A stretch of 64,000 bases of DNA from contig NZ_JAFCAR010000004.1 of assembly GCF_016820245.1 (NCBI RefSeq), positions 682,001 to 746,000 of the forward strand. The letters run 5' to 3'. Position numbers and translations under genes: made by a program. Of this stretch, positions 20,628 through 29,691 are shown piece by piece (position 1 is the stretch's first letter; the number at the start of each line of letters is the position of its first letter). The DNA is from Jannaschia sp. Os4 (GTDB taxonomy: Bacteria > Pseudomonadota > Alphaproteobacteria > Rhodobacterales > Rhodobacteraceae). Below the pieces are notes generated by a model. The model had not been told where the DNA came from, searched no databases, and saw only the letters and a list, made by a program, of their open reading frames with translations.

Positions 20628-20800
20628 TCCCGCTCCCTGTCCTTAGGCCCCGATGTCCCCCCGGGGCTCACCGCGTCACGCTATCCGATGGGGGGCATGG
20701 CGCAAGGGGTCTGCCCAATTCGACGGCACGTCATGCCGGATGCCCGGAATTGAGGCGACCGGGCTTGACCCCCGCCCGGCGGACGGGCCACGCGAGGAGC

Positions 20801-21970
20801 ATGCTGGACCGATCCGACCTCTCCGCCCGCGCCATCCTCGACCGCCTCGTGGCGTTCCCGACGGTCAGCCGCGACTCGAACCTCGACCTGATCGACTGGG
20901 TCGAGGGCTACCTCGCGGACCATGGCGTGACGGCCCGCCGGGTCTACGACGCCACGGGCACCAAGGCCGCGCTCTATGCCAATGTCGGCCCCGAGGTGGA
21001 GGGCGGCCTCGTCCTGTCGGGCCACACCGACGTGGTGCCCGTCGACGGGCAGGACTGGTCCACCGACCCGTGGACCGTGACCGAGAAGGACGGCAAGCTC
21101 TTCGGGCGCGGCTGCGTCGACATGAAGGGCTTCGACGCGCTGGCCCTCGCCATGGTGCCCCACGCGCTCGCGCTCGACCTCAAGCGCCCGCTCCAGATCG
21201 CCCTGTCCTACGACGAGGAGGTGGGCTGCGTCGGCGCGCCCCCGATGATCGACGACATGGTGGCCCACCTGCCCCGCGCCGCCGCCGCCGTGATCGGCGA
21301 GCCGACCGGCCTGCGCGCCGTCACCGGCCACAACGCCTCCGTCATGGTCGACATCCACGTGAAGGGCTACGAGGTCCACTCCTCCAAGCTGCCCGAGGGC
21401 GTCTCGGCTGTCCACGAGGCGGGGCGCATCCTGCAATGGGTCAACGACCGCAACGACCTTATCCGGTCCGAGACGCCCGACGCCGTCTCCGCCCTCTTCG
21501 ACCCGCCCCATGCGACGGTCCACGTGGGCCAGATCCACGGCGGCACCGCCCACAACATCACCGCCAAGGACTGCCGCCTCGCCGTGGGCGTCCGCGCCCC
21601 CGCCGGCGACGACCCCGACCGCCACGCCGCGCCGCTGGAGGCGTTCCTCGCCGAGCTCGACGCCGCCATGAAGGCCCGCCACCCGAACGCCGGTATCACA
21701 TGGTCCCGCTCCTTCGGCGTCCCCGGCCTCAAGCCCGAGACGGACGGCGCGGCCGAGGCCCTCGTCCGCCGCCTGACCGGCGACAACGGCACCCACGTCG
21801 TCACCTACGGCACCGAGGCGGGCCAGTTCCAAGAGCGCGGCTACTCGGCGGTCGTCTGCGGCCCCGGCGACATCGCGCAGGCCCACCAGCCCGACGAGTG
21901 GATCAGCGTGGCCCAGTTCGAGGCGGGCGAGGCGCTGCTCCGTCGCATGGTCGCCACGCTCGCCGAGTAG
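20801..21970 (+). CDS. argE: Acetylornithine deacetylase-type M20 peptidase
   Basis: A 389-residue zinc amidohydrolase. The ATG at 20801 was chosen for the GAGGAG ribosome binding site just before it. Metal-binding motifs are SGHTDVVPVDGQDW (His, Asp), GRGCVDMKGFDALAL, SYDEEVGCVGAP (the general-base Glu pair) and a late His in IAQAHQPDEW. The wording fits ArgE, which removes the acetyl group from N-acetylornithine in arginine synthesis. Rhodobacterales often carry several ArgE paralogues, so a catabolic N-acyl amino-acid deacylase is possible, especially next to a divergent peptide importer. Confidence 0.85.
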   Translation: MLDRSDLSARAILDRLVAFPTVSRDSNLDLIDWVEGYLADHGVTARRVYDATGTKAALYANVGPEVEGGLVLSGHTDVVPVDGQDWSTDPWTVTEKDGKLFGRGCVDMKGFDALALAMVPHALALDLKRPLQIALSYDEEVGCVGAPPMIDDMVAHLPRAAAAVIGEPTGLRAVTGHNASVMVDIHVKGYEVHSSKLPEGVSAVHEAGRILQWVNDRNDLIRSETPDAVSALFDPPHATVHVGQIHGGTAHNITAKDCRLAVGVRAPAGDDPDRHAAPLEAFLAELDAAMKARHPNAGITWSRSFGVPGLKPETDGAAEALVRRLTGDNGTHVVTYGTEAGQFQERGYSAVVCGPGDIAQAHQPDEWISVAQFEAGEALLRRMVATLAE

Positions 21971-22020
21971 GGAACCCCGGCCCCCCTCCCCCGTTCTCGA
22001 CCGGAGACGCGGGGGACCGG

Positions 22021-22914
22021 ATGGACCAGGACGACGAAGCGGAGGGGATGGCGTCGGTCGACGCGGACCCTTCGCTGATCTTCGACAAGATCGACGCATG
22101 GGTGGACGGCTTTTTCCGCCTGCTGCCCAACCTCGCCGTCGCGGCGGTGGTGCTGCTGATCTTCCTCGCCATCGGCGCGGCGGTGGCGTGGTCGATCCGC
22201 CGCGGCGGCACGCGCGCCCATCGCGGCGACCTCGGCCAAGTGCTGGGGTCGGTGGCGAAGTGGGTGGTCTGGGCCATCGGCTTCCTGCTCGCGGCCACGA
22301 TCGTGATCCCGTCGCTCCAGCCGGGGAACCTCATCGCGGGGCTCGGCATCGGATCCGTCGCCATCGGCTTCGCCTTCAAGGACATCCTGCAGAACCTCTT
22401 GGCGGGCATCCTCATCCTGATCCGCCAGCCGTTCCAAGTGGGCGACCAGATCGTGGTGAACGGCCACGAGGGGACGGTCGAGCACATCGAGACCCGCGCC
22501 ACGCTGCTCAAGACCTACGACGGGCGCCGCGTGGTGATCCCGAACTCGGACGTCTACACCAACGCCGTGATCGTCAACACGGCCTTCGACCTGCGCCGCA
22601 GCGAGTACGACTTCGGCATCCACTACGACGCCGACACCAAGACCGCGATGCGCGTGGCCCTCGAGGCGGTGCGCGGGGTCGAGGGCGTGGCGACCGACCC
22701 CGCCCCCGACGCGCTGTCGCTGAACCTCGGCGACTTCTCGAAGGTGGTGCGCCTGCGCTGGTGGACCGACTCGACCCGCAAGGAGGTGATCCACCTGACC
22801 TCGGACGTGATGCTCGCCGTCGAGGACGCCTTCGCGGCCAACGGGATCGACATCCCCTTCCCGACCCAGACGCTGCACGTGGACGGGCGGCTCGGGGGGG
22901 ACCGCGACGGATAG
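22021..22914 (+). CDS. Small-conductance mechanosensitive channel (MscS family)
   Basis: A 297-residue inner-membrane protein. Three TM helices span residues ~35-120; the third, pore-lining one is GIGSVAIGFAFKDILQNLLAGILI, with the Gly/Ala pattern of MscS TM3. The beta domain follows as FQVGDQIVVNGHEGTVEHIETRATLLKTYDGRRVVIPNSDVY. It opens under membrane tension to release solutes on osmotic downshock. It begins 50 bases after argE. A weak hairpin at 22915-22932 follows. Confidence 0.9.
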   Translation: MDQDDEAEGMASVDADPSLIFDKIDAWVDGFFRLLPNLAVAAVVLLIFLAIGAAVAWSIRRGGTRAHRGDLGQVLGSVAKWVVWAIGFLLAATIVIPSLQPGNLIAGLGIGSVAIGFAFKDILQNLLAGILILIRQPFQVGDQIVVNGHEGTVEHIETRATLLKTYDGRRVVIPNSDVYTNAVIVNTAFDLRRSEYDFGIHYDADTKTAMRVALEAVRGVEGVATDPAPDALSLNLGDFSKVVRLRWWTDSTRKEVIHLTSDVMLAVEDAFAANGIDIPFPTQTLHVDGRLGGDRDG

Positions 22915-22932
22915 GCGCCCTCGCACGGGCGC
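22915..22932 (+). terminator. Weak hairpin after the MscS gene
   Basis: GCGCCC (22915-22920) and GGGCGC (22927-22932) form a 6-base stem with a 6-base loop directly after the stop. No T run follows, so termination here is uncertain. Confidence 0.35.
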
Positions 22933-22987
22933 GCCTTGCGGCGCGGGCACGGGGGCGTAGGCTCGGGGGCAAACAGGAGACGCCCCC

Positions 22988-24160
22988 ATGCCCACCCGCA
23001 ACCGCTTCGCCGAGATGCTGCCCGAGATCACCGCGTGGCGGCGCGACCTCCACGAGAACCCCGAGATCCTGTTCGAGACGCACCGCACCTCCAAGGTCGT
23101 GGCCGACAAGCTGCGCGCCTTCGGCTGCGACGAGGTGGTCGAGGGGATCGGGCGCACCGGCGTCGTCGGCGTCATCAAGGGCAAGGGCGACAACGGGCGC
23201 GTGATCGGCCTGCGCGCGGACATGGACGCGCTGCCGATCCCCGAGCAGACGGGCGTGCCCTACGCCTCCAAGACGCCCGGCGCGATGCACGCCTGCGGCC
23301 ATGACGGCCACACCGCGATGCTGCTCGGCGCGGCGAAGTACCTGACCGAGACGCGCAACTTCGACGGCACCGTGGTCGTCATCTTCCAGCCCGCCGAGGA
23401 GGGCGGCGGCGGCGGCAAGGAGATGTGCGACGACGGCATGATGGACCGCTGGGGCATCCAGGAGGTCTACGGCATGCACAACTGGCCGGGCCGCCGGACC
23501 GGCGAGTTCGCGATCCGCGCGGGCGCGTTCTTCGCGGCCACGGACCAGTTCGACATCCACCTCGAGGGCAAGGGCGGCCACGCCGCCAAGCCGCAGGAGG
23601 CCGTGGACACGACCCTGATGGGCGCGCAGCTCGTCACCGCCGTGCAGCAGATCGTCTCGCGCAACGCGGACCCGGTGAAGAACATCGTGGTCTCGATCAC
23701 CTCCTTCGAGACCTCGTCCAAGGCGTTCAACGTCATCCCGCAGCGGGTCCACATCAAGGGGACGGTCCGGACCATGGACGCCGCGCACCGCGACCTCGCC
23801 GAGACGCGCATCAAGGAGATCGCGCAGGGCATCGCGGCGGCCTTCGGCGGCACGGCGGAGGTCGACTACCGCCGCTCCTACCCCGTCATGGTGAACCACG
23901 ACGCCGAGACCGAGTTCGCCCGCGACGCCGCCCGCGCCGTGTCCGGCCAGTGCGAGGACGCGCCCCTCGTCATGGGCGGCGAGGACTTCGCCTTCATGCT
24001 GGAGGAGCGCCCCGGCGCCTACATCCTCGTGGGCAACGGCGACTCGGCGCCCGTCCACCACCCCGAATACGACTTCAACGACGACGCCATCCCGGCGGGC
24101 TGCTCGTGGTGGGTCGAGATCGCGGAGCGGCGGCTGGCGGCCGCGCCCGCGACCGGGTGA
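22988..24160 (+). CDS. M20 family amidohydrolase (hippurate hydrolase type)
   Basis: A 390-residue enzyme of the HipO/AbgA/IAA-amino-acid hydrolase group. Motifs are RRDLHENPEILFETHRT at the N-terminus, GLRADMDALPIPEQTG, HACGHDGHTAMLLGAA, the catalytic Glu in FQPAEEGGGGGKEM, and VMGGEDFAFMLEERPGAYILVGNG at the C-terminus, giving the usual His, Asp, Cys, His and Glu ligands. It cleaves N-acyl amino acids in the cytoplasm. It is followed by a GC-rich hairpin. Confidence 0.9.
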   Translation: MPTRNRFAEMLPEITAWRRDLHENPEILFETHRTSKVVADKLRAFGCDEVVEGIGRTGVVGVIKGKGDNGRVIGLRADMDALPIPEQTGVPYASKTPGAMHACGHDGHTAMLLGAAKYLTETRNFDGTVVVIFQPAEEGGGGGKEMCDDGMMDRWGIQEVYGMHNWPGRRTGEFAIRAGAFFAATDQFDIHLEGKGGHAAKPQEAVDTTLMGAQLVTAVQQIVSRNADPVKNIVVSITSFETSSKAFNVIPQRVHIKGTVRTMDAAHRDLAETRIKEIAQGIAAAFGGTAEVDYRRSYPVMVNHDAETEFARDAARAVSGQCEDAPLVMGGEDFAFMLEERPGAYILVGNGDSAPVHHPEYDFNDDAIPAGCSWWVEIAERRLAAAPATG

Positions 24161-24167
24161 GGAGAGG

Positions 24168-24185
24168 GGGGGGCCCTAGCCCCCC
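24168..24185 (+). terminator. G/C hairpin after the M20 amidohydrolase gene
   Basis: Six G (24168-24173), a loop CCCTAG and six C (24180-24185) form a short, strong stem 8 bases after the stop codon, followed by AAAGG rather than a T run. It probably helps end or stabilise the transcript. Confidence 0.4.
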
Positions 24186-24341
24186 AAAGGCTTCGACCGG
24201 GTCGCGGGGCGCGGACCCCGCGTCGACCGGCGCCCGGCGAGGCGGCCCTGCGGTCCGGTCGGAAAGCCCGCGACCGGAGGGCGGACGCCCGCGCATGGCA
24301 CGCGGGCGGAACGCGTCCCCTCCCGTCGAGGATCCCGCCCC

Positions 24342-25910
24342 CTAGCCCCGCAACGCCCTGCGCATCACCTTGCCCGTCGCGGTGGTCGGCAGGCTGTCGC
24401 GGAAGTGGACCGCCCTCGGCGCCATGTGCGGCGACAGCCGCGCGCGGACCCACTCGATCAGCTCGTCCGCCCCCACCGCCTCCGCGACCACGAAGGCCGT
24501 CACCGCCTCGCCCCGGCGTTCGTCCGGCAGGCCGACCACGGCGGCGGCGTGGACCGCCGGGTGCGCGCACAGGCAGGCCTCGATCTCCGACGGCCCGATC
24601 CGGTAGCCGGACGAGTTGATGACGTCGTCGTCGCGCGCGTGGAAGCGGATCGCGGGGCTGCCCGGCGGGCCGCCGAGCCGCTCGCCGAGGTCGCCCGTCA
24701 TCAGCCAGCCGCCGCGCCACTTACCCGCCGTCTCCTCCGGCTTGCCCCAGTAGCGCAGGAAGGCCGCCGGCGAGCCGCGCACCGCGATCTCGCCCACCGC
24801 GCCGTCGGCCACGGGGCCGTCCGGCCCCATCACCTCGACCTCCACCCCCGGCACCGCGCGGCCCAGCGTGCCGGGCGCCCGGTCCTGCGTGCCGTCGCAG
24901 GCGGCGAGGACGAGGTTGGCCTCGGTCTGGCCGTAGATCTCGTTGAGCGGCACCCCCAGCGACCCGCGCGCCCAGTGGAGCAGGTCCGCCCCCAACGCCT
25001 CGCCCCCGGAGATGACCGCGCGCAGCGCCAAGCCGTCCGGCACGTCCACCCGCCGCATCGCGCGCAGCGCGGCGGGCGGCACGAAGGCGCAGGTCACCCG
25101 CTCTCGCGCCATCAGCGCCCATGCCGCGCCCGCGTCGAACTTCGCCATCCGGTGCGCGACCACCGGGACGCCGTGGAACAGGCAGGGCAGCGCGAGGTCC
25201 ATCAGCCCGCCGATCCACGCCCAGTCGGCCGGGGTCCAGCCGACGTCGCCGGGCCGGGGGAAGCCGTCGTAGGCGGTCTCGATGCAGGGCAGGTGGCCCC
25301 ACAGGAAGCGGTGCGCATGCAGGACGCCCTTCGGGTCGCCGGTCGTCCCCGAGGTGTAGATCATCATCGCCGGATCCTCGGCGGCGGTGTCCGCGACGGG
25401 GCGCGGGTCGCCCTCAGGCAGGCCGCCGTCCACGTCCACCGCGACGCGCAGGTCCGGCAGGTCCAGCCCGTCGAGCTTGGAGAGCCCCTCCGCCTCGCCG
25501 ATCACCGCGACCGCGCCCGCGTCCCGCAGCCGGTAGGCCAGCGCGTCCGGGCCGAACAGCGCGAAGAGCGGCAGCGACACGGCGCCGAGGCGGTGGATCG
25601 CGGCATGCGCCACGATCACCTCGGCGCGCTGCGGCATGAGGAGGGCGACCCGGTCGCCCCGCCCGACCCCCCGCCCCGCGAGCCACCCGGCGAGGCGGGC
25701 GCTCGCCCGCTCCAGGTCGGCGAAGGTCCAGACGCGGCGGGCGCCGCGCAGGTCGATCACGGCGGGCGCGTCCGGCGTGGCCTCGGCCCAGTCTGTGACG
25801 CAGGCGCGGGCGAGGTTGAAGCGGTCCGGGATCGTCCAGCGGTGCCGATCCCGCATCGCGTCCCAGCCCGACGGGCCGGGGACGGGCGGGCCGACCACCG
25901 CGCGCCGCAT
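24342..25910 (-). CDS. AMP-binding acyl-CoA synthetase
   Basis: A 522-residue ANL-superfamily ligase. The ATP loop is MIYTSGTTGDPKGVLHAH, the A5 motif is NEIYGQTEANLVLA, the A7 motif is GGWLMTGDLGER, and the C-terminal Lys is in LPTTATGKVMRRAL. It resembles medium-chain or acetyl-CoA synthetases (the FDP of ARFNLARACVTDWAE-type N-terminus), which activate an acid to its CoA thioester. The start at 25910 gives an 18-residue extra N-terminus; the ATG at 25856 (MRDRHRW) fits relatives slightly better. The substrate is unknown. Confidence 0.86.
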   Translation of the reverse strand: MRRAVVGPPVPGPSGWDAMRDRHRWTIPDRFNLARACVTDWAEATPDAPAVIDLRGARRVWTFADLERASARLAGWLAGRGVGRGDRVALLMPQRAEVIVAHAAIHRLGAVSLPLFALFGPDALAYRLRDAGAVAVIGEAEGLSKLDGLDLPDLRVAVDVDGGLPEGDPRPVADTAAEDPAMMIYTSGTTGDPKGVLHAHRFLWGHLPCIETAYDGFPRPGDVGWTPADWAWIGGLMDLALPCLFHGVPVVAHRMAKFDAGAAWALMARERVTCAFVPPAALRAMRRVDVPDGLALRAVISGGEALGADLLHWARGSLGVPLNEIYGQTEANLVLAACDGTQDRAPGTLGRAVPGVEVEVMGPDGPVADGAVGEIAVRGSPAAFLRYWGKPEETAGKWRGGWLMTGDLGERLGGPPGSPAIRFHARDDDVINSSGYRIGPSEIEACLCAHPAVHAAAVVGLPDERRGEAVTAFVVAEAVGADELIEWVRARLSPHMAPRAVHFRDSLPTTATGKVMRRALRG

Positions 25911-25923
25911 CAGGGCCGGTCCA

Positions 25924-26475
25924 TCAGCGGCGGGCCAGCGTCACCGGGTGGAGGCCGACCAGCGGCAGGCCCAGCGTCTGAAGGGCCGACAGGCTGATCT
26001 GCGCGCCCCCCGCCCCGTCGAGCGGACGCAGCGTGATCGCCGCGGACTTGCCGCCCGAGGTGGTCACGGTGCCCGGCGTGTCGGACGTCACGAGCGAGGT
26101 CTTCACCCACAGCCCCGCATCCGCCGGATCGCCGAGCGACACGACGGTCTCGCCCAAGGGGCCGCCCGCGGCGGGCGCCGCGGCGGCGGCCACGGCCTCC
26201 TGCTTCTCCTCCTCGGACACGGTGTCGAGCGCGGCGGCGCTGGCCGTCACCGAGGACGGCGGGGCCGCGACGTTGGGCGCGGCGTCCGGCGTCGGCAGCG
26301 TCACGGTCTCGACGGCGCCCTCGGGCAGCGGCAGCGGCGCGTTCGGGTCGGCCCCGGGGGCGACCGCGACCGGCTCCTCCTGCTGGCCCGCGCGCAGGCC
26401 CGAGAGCCGGTCCTGCACTTGCGCGCAGCCCGAAAGGAGCAGCGCCGTCACGGTGGCGGTGGTGGCAAGGCGCAT
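25924..26475 (-). CDS. Putative lipoprotein, Ala/Pro-rich
   Basis: A 183-residue exported protein. The signal peptide ends in a lipobox (LLLSGC, Cys17), so it should be a membrane-anchored lipoprotein. A low-complexity Ala/Pro/Val linker spans residues ~30-105. The C-terminal ~75 residues (GETVVSLGDPADAGLWVKTSLV ... ISLSALQTLGLPLVGL) form the only ordered part, with a pattern I know from other Rhodobacterales proteins of unknown function. It lies 14 bases upstream of the acyl-CoA synthetase gene and divergent from moaA. Confidence 0.7.
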   Translation of the reverse strand: MRLATTATVTALLLSGCAQVQDRLSGLRAGQQEEPVAVAPGADPNAPLPLPEGAVETVTLPTPDAAPNVAAPPSSVTASAAALDTVSEEEKQEAVAAAAAPAAGGPLGETVVSLGDPADAGLWVKTSLVTSDTPGTVTTSGGKSAAITLRPLDGAGGAQISLSALQTLGLPLVGLHPVTLARR

Positions 26476-26575
26476 GTCGGTCCCCCCTCGGTCGCGCGCC
26501 CCACCGTTAGCGCGGCCCGCGACCCGCTGTCAGCCCCGGTTGTGACGCCCGCGCCGGGGGCGTAGCGTCCCGCGC

Positions 26576-27601
26576 ATGACCCCGCCCCTCATCGACCCCT
26601 TCGCGCGCGCCATCGAGTACCTGCGCGTCTCGGTCACGGACCGCTGCGACTTCCGCTGCGCCTACTGCATGTCCGAGAACATGACGTTCCTGCCGAAGAA
26701 GCAGCTGCTGACCTTGGAGGAGCTGGACCGGCTCTGCACCGCCTTCGTGCGCCTCGGGGTCCGCAAGCTGCGCATCACCGGCGGCGAGCCGCTGGTCCGG
26801 CGCGGGATCATGGGGTTCTTCGAGGGGATGTCGCGGCATCTGGGACAGGGCCTGCACGAGATCACGCTGACCACGAACGGCTCGCAGCTCGACCGCTTCG
26901 CCCGGTCCCTGTGGGACGCGGGCGTGCGCCGGGTGAACGTCTCGCTCGACACGCTGGACCCGGACAAGTTCAAGGCGATCACCCGCTGGGGCAGCTTGGA
27001 GAAGGTCCGCCGCGGCATCGACGCGGCGCAGGCGGCGGGGCTGCGGGTCAAGATCAACGCGGTGGCGCTCAAGGGCTTCAACGAGGACGAGCTGTTCGAC
27101 CTCGTGGAGTGGTGCGCGCGGGGCGACATGGACCTCACCTTCATCGAGGTCATGCCGATGGGGGACATGGGGGACGCGGGGGCGGACGGCGCGGACGGCA
27201 CGCTCCGCCTCGACCAGTACTGGCCGCTGGAGGACCTGCGCGCCCGGCTGGCCGAGCGGTTCACGCTGACGGACCTGCCGCTCAAGACCGGCGGCCCGGC
27301 CCGCTACGTCCGGCTGGAGGAGACCGGCCAGCAGGTGGGCTTCATCACGCCGCTCACGCACAACTTCTGCGAATCGTGCAACCGCGTCCGCCTGACCTGC
27401 ACGGGCGAACTGTTCATGTGCCTCGGGCAGGAGGACAACGCGGACCTCCGCGCCGTGCTGCGCGGCTCGCAGGACGACGACGTGCTGGAGCGGGCCATCC
27501 GCGACGCCATCGCGCGCAAGCCCAAGGGCCACGACTTCGACTACTCGCGGAGCCGCGCGGACGGCCAGATGTCGCGCCACATGAGCCATACGGGTGGCTG
27601 A
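26576..27601 (+). CDS. moaA: GTP 3',8-cyclase (molybdopterin synthesis)
   Basis: A 341-residue radical SAM enzyme. The N-terminal cluster motif is CDFRCAYC (Cys-x3-Cys-x2-Cys, residues ~24-31), with GGEPLVRRG after it, and the second [4Fe-4S] site is [18 protein letters not shown]. The protein ends in Gly-Gly, which MoaA needs for catalysis. It converts GTP to 3',8-cyclo-GTP in the first step of molybdenum cofactor synthesis. No other moa gene is adjacent. The stop overlaps the following ferredoxin-like gene by 8 bases. Confidence 0.95.
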   Translation: MTPPLIDPFARAIEYLRVSVTDRCDFRCAYCMSENMTFLPKKQLLTLEELDRLCTAFVRLGVRKLRITGGEPLVRRGIMGFFEGMSRHLGQGLHEITLTTNGSQLDRFARSLWDAGVRRVNVSLDTLDPDKFKAITRWGSLEKVRRGIDAAQAAGLRVKINAVALKGFNEDELFDLVEWCARGDMDLTFIEVMPMGDMGDAGADGADGTLRLDQYWPLEDLRARLAERFTLTDLPLKTGGPARYVRLEETGQQVGFITPLTHNFCESCNRVRLTCTGELFMCLGQEDNADLRAVLRGSQDDDVLERAIRDAIARKPKGHDFDYSRSRADGQMSRHMSHTGG

Positions 27602-28238
27602 CGCGGCGGTCGGCGCGACCTACGACGACCTCGCCGCCCATGCGCCCGGCCTCGGGCTCACCGTGCTCGGCGCGCTCCACGAGGACGGCACGGTCGTCCT
27701 CCTCGGCCCCGACCCGGACCGCTTCTGGCCGATCCTAACCGCCGCCCCCGAATGGGGCGCGCCGGACCCGGTCGATCGCTGGTCGGCCCGCGTGATCGGG
27801 GCGTGGGCGACCGAGATCGGCGCCACCGCCCGCTTCCCCTTCGGCGGCCCGCCGTGGGAGCCGTTCCTCCGCTGGGCCACCGCCTCGGGCCGCTGCCACC
27901 CCTCGCCGGTCGGCCCGCTGGTCCACGACGCGCTGGGGCTGATGGTCAGCTTCCGGGGCGCGCTCCACCTGCCCCGCCGGATCGCGATCCCGGCCCCGTC
28001 GCCCTCGCCCTGCCGCGGCTGCACGGCGCCTTGCACGACCGCCTGCCCGGTCGGCGCGCTCTCGGACGCGCATCCCTACGACGTCCCCGCCTGCCACGCC
28101 TTCCTCGACACGCCCGCGGGCGAGGCCTGCCTCTCCGGCGGCTGCCTCGTCCGCCGCGCCTGCCCCGCCTCCCCGGCGCGGCCCGCCGCGCAGTCGGCGC
28201 ACCACATGGCCCACTTCCACCAGGTCGAACGACAATGA
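27594..28238 (+). CDS. Ferredoxin-like protein (QueG-related cluster domain)
   Basis: A 214-residue protein starting at a GTG inside the end of moaA. The C-terminal half has a cysteine cluster [17 protein letters not shown], then [19 protein letters not shown], arranged like a [4Fe-4S] ferredoxin domain. The N-terminal half ([22 protein letters not shown] ... [22 protein letters not shown]) resembles the start of epoxyqueuosine-reductase-like proteins. A partner role in electron supply to MoaA is suggested by the overlap, but this is inference. Confidence 0.75.
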   Translation: MADAAVGATYDDLAAHAPGLGLTVLGALHEDGTVVLLGPDPDRFWPILTAAPEWGAPDPVDRWSARVIGAWATEIGATARFPFGGPPWEPFLRWATASGRCHPSPVGPLVHDALGLMVSFRGALHLPRRIAIPAPSPSPCRGCTAPCTTACPVGALSDAHPYDVPACHAFLDTPAGEACLSGGCLVRRACPASPARPAAQSAHHMAHFHQVERQ

Positions 28239-28702
28239 GGGCGATCCTCCTGCGTCACGCCAAGTCCGCGTGGGACGACCCCCTCGCCGGCGACCACGCC
28301 CGCGTCCTCACCGCGCGCGGGCGGCGGGCCGCCGCGGCCATGGGCCAGTGGATCGCCCCCTTCGGCCCCCTCGACCGCATCTTCGTCAGCGATGCCGCGC
28401 GGACCGTCGAGACGTGGGAGCGGACGGGCCTGCCGGGCGCGCCCGACCTGCGACCGGACCTCTACCACGCCAGCGCGGACACGATCCTCGCCGCGCTGCC
28501 GCCCGGGGGGACCGCCCTGCTCGTCGGGCACAACGGCGGGATCGGGGACGCGGCCGCGCGGCTCGCCGCCGAGGCGCCGGACCATCCCGACTTCCACCGC
28601 TTCCCGACCTGCGCCTGCGCCGTCCTCGACTTCGACGGGCCGCCCGCATGGGGCGCGGGCCGCGTCGCCGCCTTCGCCGTCCCCCGCGACCTGACGGACT
28701 GA
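28235..28702 (+). CDS. sixA: Histidine phosphatase (SixA type)
   Basis: A 155-residue member of the histidine phosphatase superfamily. The phosphorylated His is in LLRHAKSAWDDP (RHG-like motif), and the second catalytic His is in LLVGHNGGIGDAA. SixA proteins remove phosphate from phosphohistidine, for example on histidine phosphotransfer proteins. It overlaps the ferredoxin-like gene by 4 bases, so moaA, the ferredoxin gene and this gene form one unit. A hairpin at 28748-28770 follows. Confidence 0.85.
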   Translation: MRAILLRHAKSAWDDPLAGDHARVLTARGRRAAAAMGQWIAPFGPLDRIFVSDAARTVETWERTGLPGAPDLRPDLYHASADTILAALPPGGTALLVGHNGGIGDAAARLAAEAPDHPDFHRFPTCACAVLDFDGPPAWGAGRVAAFAVPRDLTD

Positions 28703-28710
28703 CCGGCCTC

Positions 28711-28770
28711 TCACCTTGCTGGAAATACCTCGGGGGAGCCGACCGCAGGGGGGCAGGGGCGGAGCCCCCC
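28711..28770 (+). terminator. Hairpin with Rhodobacterales-type intergenic sequence
   Basis: The segment GCTGGAAATACCTCGGGGG (from 28719) followed by a G6C/GC6 hairpin (28748-28754 with 28764-28770) looks like the common 'TTGCTGGAAATACCTCGGGG...' sequence seen after many Rhodobacterales genes. I know this pattern from memory only. It probably ends the moaA-sixA transcript. Confidence 0.5.
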
Positions 28771-28889
28771 GACCCGCGCGGTCACCCCGCGAGACGTCGC
28801 CCCCGGACGCGATCACCCCCCCGCATGCACGGGAGGCGACCGGGTGGGGCGCGGAACGGGGTTGACGGAGGAGCCTCTCGGCCCCCGCG

Positions 28890-29681
28890 TCAGTGCCCGA
28901 GGATCTGGCTCAGGAAGAGCTTGGTCCGGTCGTTCTGCGGGTTGTTGAAGAACGCCTCGGGCTCGTTCTGCTCCACGATCTGCCCGGCATCCATGAAGAT
29001 CACGCGGTTCGCCACCTGACGGGCGAAGCCCATCTCGTGGGTCACGCAGAGCATCGTCATCCCCTCCTCGGCGAGCTGGATCATCGTATCCAGCACCTCC
29101 TTGATCATCTCGGGGTCGAGCGCCGAGGTCGGCTCGTCGAAGAGCATGATGCGCGGGCGCATCGTCAGCGAGCGCGCGATCGCGACGCGCTGCTGCTGCC
29201 CGCCGGACAGCTGGCCGGGATACTTGTCCGCCTGCTCGGGGATCTTCACCTTCTCGAGGAAGTGCATCGCCCGCTCCTCCGCCTCGCGGCGCGGCTCCTT
29301 GCGGACCCAGATCGGCGCGAGGGTGCAGTTCTCGAGGATGGTCAGGTGCGGGAACAGGTTGAAGTGCTGGAAGCACATCCCGACCTCGGAGCGGATCTTG
29401 TCGATGTTCTTGAGGTCCGAGGACAGCGGCGTGCCGTCCACGACGATCGACCCCTCCTGATGCTCCTCCAGCGCGTTGATGCAGCGGATCAGCGTCGACT
29501 TGCCGGAGCCCGAGGGCCCGCAGATCACGATCCGCTCGCCGCGGTTCACCGTCAGGTCGATGTCGCGCAGAACGTGGAACGAGCCGTACCACTTGTTCAT
29601 CTTGCGGATCTCGATGGCGACCTCGTCGCTCACCGTCATCGCGGTCCGGTCGGGCCCGGTGTTCGTGTCCAGAGCAGCCAT
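28890..29681 (-). CDS. aapP: General amino-acid ABC transporter ATPase
   Basis: A 263-residue polar amino-acid transporter ATPase with Walker [12 protein letters not shown]-loop [13 protein letters not shown], signature [15 protein letters not shown], Walker [16 protein letters not shown] and switch [11 protein letters not shown]. It is the last gene of a four-gene importer (binding protein, two permeases, ATPase) in the exact order aapJQMP/bztABCD. It starts 10 bases after the preceding permease. Confidence 0.92.
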   Translation of the reverse strand: MAALDTNTGPDRTAMTVSDEVAIEIRKMNKWYGSFHVLRDIDLTVNRGERIVICGPSGSGKSTLIRCINALEEHQEGSIVVDGTPLSSDLKNIDKIRSEVGMCFQHFNLFPHLTILENCTLAPIWVRKEPRREAEERAMHFLEKVKIPEQADKYPGQLSGGQQQRVAIARSLTMRPRIMLFDEPTSALDPEMIKEVLDTMIQLAEEGMTMLCVTHEMGFARQVANRVIFMDAGQIVEQNEPEAFFNNPQNDRTKLFLSQILGH

Positions 29682-29691
29682 AGGTTCCCCC

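Noticed and set aside
28490-28816. Minus-strand open frames opposite sixA
   Set aside because: Antisense shadows; sixA has both catalytic histidine motifs in the plus frame.
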